A stretch of 42,013 nt of DNA, from NCBI GenBank assembly GCA_902533965.1, contig CACANZ010000006.1:1-42013 (forward strand), given 5' to 3'. Below the pieces are notes generated by a model, which was given only the letters and a program-made list of their open reading frames with translations, was not told the DNA's origin and did no database searches. Positions 36,624 through 42,013 of this stretch are shown here, piece by piece. Position numbers and translations under genes: made by a program. Each line of letters opens with the position of its first letter. Positions within the stretch are counted from its first letter, which is position 1. The stretch comes from an uncultured Pelagibacteraceae bacterium (GTDB taxonomy: Bacteria > Pseudomonadota > Alphaproteobacteria > Pelagibacterales > AG-422-B15).

Positions 36624-37325
36624 TTATTCTTTATCTTTGTTTTCTTCTTTGTTATCAGCCTCTGGAGCTGCATCTTTTTTATCTTCAGCAGCGGCACCAC
36701 CCTCAGTAGCTTCACCCTCAGCAGCCTCGCCTTCTGCAGGAGCTTCAGGTTCTTTTACAACAGTAGGTGCAGCAACAGATGCTACAGTGAAATCTCTATC
36801 ACTAATTGTTGGAGAAATTCCGTCACCTAAATTTGCAGCAGAAATTCTGATTGTGTCACCTATTTCTAAACCCTCTAGATCGAAAACTATCTCTTCAGGT
36901 ATATTATTAGCAGGGCAACTTAGTTGAACAGTACGTCTATTAACATTTAGAACACCACCTCGTTTTAATCCAGGTGATAACTCTTCATTTATAAACCTAG
37001 TAGGAATGTCCAGAGTAATTTTTGAGTCTGCAGCCAGCCTTAAAAAATCAATGTGTATAGGTTGATCAGAAAGTGGATCAAATTGAACCTCTCTTGGAAT
37101 TGCTAAGCTTTTCTTTCCATCAATGTTAAGTGAAAATATTCTAGTCAGGAAACCACCAGAATTGATCTCTTTTTGAACTGTAATCTTATCTAATGAAATG
37201 TTTACAGGGTTTTCACCTAAACCATACATAACTGAAGGAATCTTACCTGCAGCTAGTACTTTTTTTACTGCAGATTTACCAGATCCATCCCTGATTTCAG
37301 CGTTTAAATTACTTTCTTTGCTCAT
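36624..37325 (-). CDS. rplY: 50S ribosomal protein L25, long (CTC) form
   Basis: 5S rRNA-binding ribosomal protein, 233 residues. The N-terminal L25 domain (to about residue 95) includes KVLAAGKIPSVMYG and IPREVQFDPLSDQPIHIDFL. A second beta domain of the TL5/CTC type follows to about 190. The last 45 residues are a low-complexity acidic tail rich in Glu, Ala and Lys, common in alphaproteobacterial L25 and probably disordered. It lies 51 bases downstream of prs, a frequent pairing. Confidence 0.95.
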   Translation of the reverse strand: MSKESNLNAEIRDGSGKSAVKKVLAAGKIPSVMYGLGENPVNISLDKITVQKEINSGGFLTRIFSLNIDGKKSLAIPREVQFDPLSDQPIHIDFLRLAADSKITLDIPTRFINEELSPGLKRGGVLNVNRRTVQLSCPANNIPEEIVFDLEGLEIGDTIRISAANLGDGISPTISDRDFTVASVAAPTVVKEPEAPAEGEAAEGEATEGGAAAEDKKDAAPEADNKEENKDKE

Positions 37326-37376
37326 AACGATGAGGTTGGTATTAAATTAAAATTACCTATATGGCAAGTATATAAA

Positions 37377-38312
37377 TCAAAATTCAAATAGACTTGATAC
37401 TGAGCTCGCCTCGGATATCCTCTTAATTGCCTCGCCCAATAAATCTGAGATACTAATCGACCTAATTTTCTCACAAGCTTTTAATTTTTCTTGATTATTG
37501 ATTGAATCTGTAATTACTAATTCAGTCAATTTTGATGCACTAATTTTCTCTAAGGCTTTTCCTGTTAATACTCCGTGCGTAACATATGAAGTGATACTGT
37601 TAGCTCCTAAATCTATAATTTTGTCAGCTGCATTACAAATTGTTCCCGCTGAGTCAATGATATCATCTAGAATAATACAATCTTTTCCTTTTACGTCTCC
37701 AATGATATTCATTACTTCACTTTCACCTGCTCTGGGTCTTCTTTTATCAACAATAGCAATTGAGGCTCCTATCTTATTTGCAATCGCTCTTGCCCTCACA
37801 ACTCCACCAATATCAGGAGAAACTGCAACTAGATCACTAATTTCATATTTTTCTTTTATGTCTTTTGAAAACACTGGACCCGCAAATAAATTATCTGTTG
37901 GTATATCAAAAAATCCTTGTATCTGTTCAGCATGAAGATCTAAAGTAAGCACTCTGTCTGCTCCAGCAGTTGTTATTAAATTTGCAACTAATTTTGCTGA
38001 GATAGGAGTTCTTGGCCCTGGTTTTCTATCTTGACGTGCATATCCATAATAAGGGATCACAGCAGTAATCCTTTTTGCTGAAGCTCTTTTAAGTGCATCT
38101 ATCATCACCAGTAGTTCCATTATATTGTCATTCGCTGGATAAGATAAAGACTCCATTACGAATACATCCTCACCACGAATGTTTTCTTTAATTTCTACAT
38201 AAACTTCATCATCAGCAAACCTTGTAATAGAAGCATTTGTAAGGTTTTCACCAAGATATTCTGCGACGCTCTTTGATAAGGGTAAATTACTGTTTCCTGC
38301 AATAATTCTCAT
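37377..38312 (-). CDS. prs: Ribose-phosphate pyrophosphokinase
   Basis: Makes PRPP from ribose 5-phosphate and ATP, feeding purine, pyrimidine, His and Trp synthesis and the salvage enzyme at 34.5 kb. It has 311 residues. Motifs are [37 protein letters not shown] and the PRPP loop [14 protein letters not shown]. The N-terminus is [20 protein letters not shown]. It starts three bases after the pgeF stop. Confidence 0.97.
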   Translation of the reverse strand: MRIIAGNSNLPLSKSVAEYLGENLTNASITRFADDEVYVEIKENIRGEDVFVMESLSYPANDNIMELLVMIDALKRASAKRITAVIPYYGYARQDRKPGPRTPISAKLVANLITTAGADRVLTLDLHAEQIQGFFDIPTDNLFAGPVFSKDIKEKYEISDLVAVSPDIGGVVRARAIANKIGASIAIVDKRRPRAGESEVMNIIGDVKGKDCIILDDIIDSAGTICNAADKIIDLGANSITSYVTHGVLTGKALEKISASKLTELVITDSINNQEKLKACEKIRSISISDLLGEAIKRISEASSVSSLFEF

Positions 38313-38315
38313 AAT

Positions 38316-39071
38316 TTATCTGTCTTTTATAACAATTGTTGAAATCATTCTACCATAATCGGTTATATTTTTTTTATAATTTCTTCGATAGCTAAAACAC
38401 AATGTTTCTTCGCTGAAAGTATCGACATCAACAATCTCGTGGTTAGTAATTTGCTCATCAGAAAGTATCTTGAGAATGAATTCAGTAAGCGAAAACAGAT
38501 ATCTATTATTATGATTTTTTTGAAAAAATCTTGCATTATCTTGATCTTGTTTAATGAAGTTTTTATAAAAAGGTAATCTTACTTCATAGGATTTTTGTCT
38601 TATGCATGGACCAATACTGCAGCGTATATTATCCCTCTTTCCACCCAGCTTGGTTATTTGTAAAATTGTATTTTGAATTATACCGTTCAAGGCACCTTTC
38701 CAGCCTGCATGACAAGCTCCTATTATTTTATTTTTTACTTCATAAAATAATAATGGAGCACAATCAGCCGTTAATACTGATAATATTTTATTATTTTCTT
38801 TAGTTACAATCCCGTCACATTTTAAAATTTCAGACTTATTGCTGCTATCTAAAACTATTGCATTAGAAGAGTGTGTTTGATGCATAGTAATAACATCAGA
38901 CTTTTTTAAACCGTAATATTTAGAAATAGCTAATAAATTTTCTTCAATAACACCATTCTCGTCTTTTGATCCTTTTCCACAATTTAATGATTTATATTTT
39001 CCTTGCGAAACGCCACCCAATCTTGAAAAGAAACAATGATCTATATTTGAGAGATTTTTAGTAAAAAACAT
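38316..39071 (-). CDS. pgeF: Peptidoglycan editing factor PgeF (laccase-domain, YfiH family)
   Basis: Cytosolic enzyme that removes misincorporated amino acids from peptidoglycan precursors; relatives act on purine nucleosides. It has 251 residues. The active-site metal-binding set is seen in ITMHQTHSSN (His), VLTADCAPLLFY (Cys) and GACHAGWKGALNGI (His). CSIGPCIRQKSYEV is also typical. It overlaps the upstream midA stop by one base. Confidence 0.92.
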   Translation of the reverse strand: MFFTKNLSNIDHCFFSRLGGVSQGKYKSLNCGKGSKDENGVIEENLLAISKYYGLKKSDVITMHQTHSSNAIVLDSSNKSEILKCDGIVTKENNKILSVLTADCAPLLFYEVKNKIIGACHAGWKGALNGIIQNTILQITKLGGKRDNIRCSIGPCIRQKSYEVRLPFYKNFIKQDQDNARFFQKNHNNRYLFSLTEFILKILSDEQITNHEIVDVDTFSEETLCFSYRRNYKKNITDYGRMISTIVIKDR

Positions 39072-40099
39072 TAAATATTAATTTCCAAAACTTTAAATAA
39101 ATTTCCCATATATTCTCTTTTGGTAAGTATTGCCAACTGTTCGTTTATTTGCTTCTTTTTCATTGGGTTTTTCTTAATTAAGATATTAGCTCGATCTAAA
39201 ATTCCATTTTGCCGAAGGAAATTAGATTGAGTATTTATTATAAAGTCATCAATTTTATTTTCTTCTAAAATATTTTGCAGGTTATTAAAGTCTACATGAT
39301 ATGTGATATCTTGATTACCTGGGTTATCAAGAAAATCAGTTTTTTTATTTGATTTGATTGACTGAAGAGTACTTATCTTAGGTAGATTAATATATCCATA
39401 ATCAATTAGTAAGAAAAAACCATTATTCATAAGCAAGAAATTGATCAATTCCCGAAAGATTGAATTAGTCTCAGGAGAAAATTCAATTACCTCAAGATGT
39501 TTAAGGTCTCGCGTATTGTTTACAAATTTAGAAATATCTTTTCTCGGCTTAATAAAGTCAAATTTTAGACTATCCTTTTGATCTAATTTAATAACTGTTT
39601 CATAAATATTTCCGTTCCTACTCACTAATTGGCGCGTAGGAATCGCATCAAAAAACTCATTTGCAATTATTATTGAAAATTCATTAGGATATGAATTGAA
39701 ATTTTTATGTATCTTGCAATTAGGATAGGTATTTTTTAGATTTTGAATATAGAATTTATTAATTTCATTAAAGTGAATTGTATACTCGACATTTTCATCT
39801 AATAAAGCATTGAGTACTCTAGTAATATCGTTTATCAGAGCGCCTCTTCCTGGTCCTAGTTCAATTAAATTAAACTTTTTTATGTTTCTTGCATGAATGA
39901 GGTTTAATATTTTTACAGCAATTATTTCACCAAACATTTGAGATATTTCAGGTGCAGTAACAAAATCTCCATCTTTGCCTATAGCTTTGTTAGACGTATA
40001 GTATCCATGCTCTTCATCTCTTAATGAAATATTCATAAAATCATCTAGATAGAGAAATGCACTTTCTTTTAAAGCATCGTAAATTTTATCTTGTATCAT
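39071..40099 (-). CDS. SAM-dependent methyltransferase, MidA/NDUFAF7 family
   Basis: A 342-residue methyltransferase related to mitochondrial NDUFAF7, which methylates an arginine of complex I subunit NDUFS2. Characteristic stretches are LRDEEHGYYT, GDFVTAPEISQMFGE and the SAM site LIELGPGRGALIND, then IIANEFFDAIPTRQL. Action on bacterial complex I is inferred from the family. It overlaps lgt by 14 bases and pgeF by one, so lgt-midA-pgeF form one tightly coupled unit. Confidence 0.9.
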   Translation of the reverse strand: MIQDKIYDALKESAFLYLDDFMNISLRDEEHGYYTSNKAIGKDGDFVTAPEISQMFGEIIAVKILNLIHARNIKKFNLIELGPGRGALINDITRVLNALLDENVEYTIHFNEINKFYIQNLKNTYPNCKIHKNFNSYPNEFSIIIANEFFDAIPTRQLVSRNGNIYETVIKLDQKDSLKFDFIKPRKDISKFVNNTRDLKHLEVIEFSPETNSIFRELINFLLMNNGFFLLIDYGYINLPKISTLQSIKSNKKTDFLDNPGNQDITYHVDFNNLQNILEENKIDDFIINTQSNFLRQNGILDRANILIKKNPMKKKQINEQLAILTKREYMGNLFKVLEINI

Positions 40100-40898
40100 T
40101 TTTATTGCTTTTAATTACCAAAATTAAAATTCCAGCAAGAAACATTGGTAAAGATAATATCATGCCCATTGTAAAAAAATGATATACAAATCCTAATTGA
40201 ATGTCGGGCTCACGTGTAAATTCAACAGTAAATCGAAATAATCCATAAAGCATCAGAAAGACACCTGAAATTATTCCAGGGTTTTTAAGTTTTTTAAATT
40301 TAAAAATTAAAAAATTTAAAATTATAAATAATAAAAGTCCTTCTAAAAAAGCTTCATATAATTGACTTGGATGACGATACTGGTGGTCAGCGTTTGGAAA
40401 TTTCATTCCAATAAGAAAATTTGAAGGTCTACCAAATAATTCGCCATTAATAAAATTAGATATTCTGCCAAAAAATATTCCAACAGGAGCTGATACACAT
40501 ATCAAATCGCTTATTTCAAAAAAAGTAGTTTTATAGAACTTTGAAATTATTATGGCGGCTGTAACAATACCAAGCAAACCTCCGTGAAAGGATAAACCTC
40601 CTTGCCAAAGATATAATATCTCAATTAGATTTTCAGAGTAATAATCAAAATTATAGAAAATCACATATCCTAATCGTGCTCCTATAATTAATCCAATTAT
40701 TGAATAAAAAATCAGATCATCTATTAGTTTTTCATTAATGCTATTACTATGAGAAACTGCTTTATTTGAAGCGAGATATTTAATGTATCTCCAAGCGAAT
40801 ATAAATCCTACAATATACGCAAGTGAGTACCAACGGATATCGAGAGGACCAATCGAAAAAAAAACTGGACTAATAGATGGAAAACTAAGATAAATCAC
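40086..40898 (-). CDS. lgt: Prolipoprotein diacylglyceryl transferase
   Basis: Inner-membrane enzyme transferring diacylglycerol to the lipobox cysteine, the first step of lipoprotein maturation. It has 270 residues and seven helices. The signature is GRISNFINGELFGRPS, with LSFHGGLLGI earlier and YRHPSQLYEAFLEG later. The start is GTG at 40898, since the conserved RWYSLAYIVGF begins near residue 22 and no ATG is available. No Shine-Dalgarno is evident. Confidence 0.95.
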   Translation of the reverse strand: MIYLSFPSISPVFFSIGPLDIRWYSLAYIVGFIFAWRYIKYLASNKAVSHSNSINEKLIDDLIFYSIIGLIIGARLGYVIFYNFDYYSENLIEILYLWQGGLSFHGGLLGIVTAAIIISKFYKTTFFEISDLICVSAPVGIFFGRISNFINGELFGRPSNFLIGMKFPNADHQYRHPSQLYEAFLEGLLLFIILNFLIFKFKKLKNPGIISGVFLMLYGLFRFTVEFTREPDIQLGFVYHFFTMGMILSLPMFLAGILILVIKSNKNDTR

Positions 40899-40939
40899 GT
40901 TAATTTTGAATAATATTTAAAATATATTTATCACTAATT

Positions 40940-41089
40940 ATGATCACAAGGAAAGTTTTAATTAATAAATTTGTTAACTTTGTTACAAAAGGCTTTGAGC
41001 TTTCGCAAGCAATCAATGATGAATACAAAACAATAAAAAAGTTTAAAAAAGATAGAAATAATGCCAAAGAAAAAAAACACTGCAAGTAG
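40940..41089 (+). CDS. Possible small basic protein (49 aa), unrecognised
   Basis: An ATG-initiated frame of 49 codons lies in the lgt/proC divergent gap. The peptide begins MITRKVLINKFVNFVTKGF, is rich in lysine, and could form an amphipathic helix. It overlaps the proC start by 29 bases in another frame, and no Shine-Dalgarno precedes it. In other alphaproteobacteria a small UbiK/BMFP-type coiled-coil protein is sometimes encoded close to lgt and proC; the resemblance here is too faint to claim. If it is not a gene, the region 40899-41060 is simply a 162-base AT-rich divergent spacer. Confidence 0.3.
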   Translation: MITRKVLINKFVNFVTKGFELSQAINDEYKTIKKFKKDRNNAKEKKHCK

Positions 41090-41912
41090 TTTAAATAAAG
41101 AAAAATTTTTAATAATTGGCGCTGGTAATATGGGAATTGCTGTGATCAAGTCATTATTTAACCACCGAATTTCCTCAAAAAAAATCGTGGTTATTGAAAA
41201 GAATCAGTCAAGTGAATTGAAAAAATTAAAAAGATCAAATAATTTCGAAATAAAAAATAGCATAGATAAAATTAATAATCTTTATCAACCTACAATCACA
41301 CTTATTGCTGTTAAGCCTAATCAATTAAAAACACTGAATGGATTAGATAAAGATAATAGACTTGGTAATTCAATTATAGTTTCTGTAGTTGCTGGTAAAA
41401 AAATAAAAGATTTAAATAAAGTCTTCAAAAAAACATCAGGTATTGTAAGAGCTATGACTAATACTCCTGTATCTGTTAATATGGGTACCACAGTTGTATG
41501 TTTTGAGAGAAAAATTAAAACGAAACAAAAAAAACCTATTTTTGATTTCATGTCCTTATTGGGGCAAGTCAATGAAACCAAAAAAGAAGATTTAATTGAT
41601 GATTTCACTGCAATTTTTGGGAGTGGTCCAGCATACATATATCTTTTTATAAATTCTCTCATTGAGATAGCTAATAAATCGGGGTTTAAAAATTCAGACA
41701 GTATGGTTTTACAGACTTTCTTAGGATCAATATTACTTTTATTAAGTGGGCAAAAAAAGCCTTCTGATTTACAGAAAAAGGTGACAAGTAAGGGAGGCAC
41801 CACTGAAGCAGCGCTGAGTATTCTTGCTTCCAATAAGGGATTAAAAAGTCTTCTTACAAGAGCTGTCAACAAAGCAACAAAAAGATCTAGAGAATTGAGT
41901 AAAGTTTCTTAA
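41061..41912 (+). CDS. proC: Pyrroline-5-carboxylate reductase
   Basis: NAD(P)H-dependent last step of proline synthesis. It has 283 residues. The Rossmann motif is LIIGAGNMGIAVIKSL, followed by AVKPNQ and VRAMTNTPVSVNMG. The C-terminal helical domain carries IFGSGPAYIYLFINSLIE and the signature KVTSKGGTTEAALSIL. It has an unusually lysine-rich first 15 residues before the Rossmann fold, but no later start codon is available. The stop overlaps that of the convergent histidine kinase. Confidence 0.93.
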   Translation: MPKKKNTASSLNKEKFLIIGAGNMGIAVIKSLFNHRISSKKIVVIEKNQSSELKKLKRSNNFEIKNSIDKINNLYQPTITLIAVKPNQLKTLNGLDKDNRLGNSIIVSVVAGKKIKDLNKVFKKTSGIVRAMTNTPVSVNMGTTVVCFERKIKTKQKKPIFDFMSLLGQVNETKKEDLIDDFTAIFGSGPAYIYLFINSLIEIANKSGFKNSDSMVLQTFLGSILLLLSGQKKPSDLQKKVTSKGGTTEAALSILASNKGLKSLLTRAVNKATKRSRELSKVS

Positions 41913-42013
41913 TTTGGTATTTCAATCGCAACCTCTAAACCTCCTAGATAACTGTCGTGCAGTGATATTTTTCCGTTTATTGAATTCAATAAGGATTTAG
42001 TAGTAGCTAGACC
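41909..42013 (-). CDS. Histidine kinase-like protein, C-terminal fragment (partial)
   Basis: An open frame enters from the right edge and ends with TAA at 41909-41911, giving 34 residues. It begins GLATTKSLLNSINGKISLHD and ends GGLEVAIEIPN. This fits the end of a GHKL ATPase domain of a sensor kinase, where the G2 box (GLGLA) is followed by the last strands with G-x-I-x-L and GG-x-V-x-I-x-I-P. The sensor part is outside the window, so its signal is unknown. The stop codons of this gene and proC overlap. Confidence 0.55.
   Translation of the reverse strand, partial: GLATTKSLLNSINGKISLHDSYLGGLEVAIEIPN

Noticed and set aside
41321..41872. A 183-codon lower-strand frame opposite proC.
   Set aside because: proC motifs on the upper strand are unambiguous and the opposite frame shows no family features.

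Overview
The window is a low-GC (roughly one third G+C by eye), very tightly packed chromosomal segment of a proteobacterium. Gene content and order point to a streamlined, probably marine, alphaproteobacterium. The pointers are: tldD divergent from the ctaC-ctaD-ctaB-ctaG-ctaE oxidase cluster; an atpI-B-E-b'-b F0 operon with two different b-type subunits and no F1 genes; a rnhB-ccrM-mutY-dciA-dsbA-smc neighbourhood containing the cell-cycle methylase CcrM; and petABC. I cannot name the genus. SAR11-like, HIMB59-like or AEGEAN-169-like lineages are plausible, but this is inference only.

Layout: (1) 1-5823, a partial tldD on the left edge, then the aa3-type cytochrome c oxidase structural and assembly genes, including a 34-residue CoxF-like protein, ending in SURF1. 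(2) 5820-9672, threonine synthase, a GNAT acetyltransferase and a peroxiredoxin rightward, meeting rnhA and thrB (homoserine kinase) leftward. (3) 9713-15863, a continuous leftward array dciA-dsbA-smc-atpI-atpB-atpE-b'-b; the smc gene is unusually short and appears to lack a normal hinge. (4) 15885-19453, mutY rightward, overlapping tail to tail with ccrM, then rnhB and a family-4-like uracil-DNA glycosylase leftward. (5) 19500-24340, ETF-ubiquinone oxidoreductase, a secreted TPR protein, ispE, tRNA-Gln and an AhpD-like protein. (6) 24342-26016, crcB, an EEP-family phosphoesterase and a MaoC/NodN-like dehydratase leftward. (7) 26133-28599, DUF1285, a CoA-pyrophosphatase-like Nudix enzyme and the CCA-adding enzyme rightward. 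(8) 28606-30336, trmL, hemF and greA leftward. (9) 30473-33035, the cytochrome bc1 operon petABC. (10) 33185-34926, a purine permease converging on a Gpt-like phosphoribosyltransferase. (11) 34929-40898, a leftward array lgt-midA-pgeF-prs-rplY-pth-ychF. (12) 40940-42013, a possible small ORF, proC, and the C-terminal end of a histidine kinase entering from the right edge.

Together the genes describe an aerobic respiratory chain (ETF-QO to ubiquinone, bc1, aa3 oxidase, F0 of ATP synthase) embedded in housekeeping genes for threonine, proline, isoprenoid and haem synthesis, tRNA maturation, genome maintenance, and lipoprotein and peptidoglycan quality control. No mobile element, prophage, CRISPR array, defence island or novel multi-gene system is visible. 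No gene-free stretch exceeds about 165 bases. The points most worth a second look are the hinge-poor SMC, the paired GANTC sites in the ccrM upstream region, the tiny CoxF-like gene, the loss of Fe-S cysteines in the uracil-DNA glycosylase, and several small candidate operators in the few real intergenic gaps.
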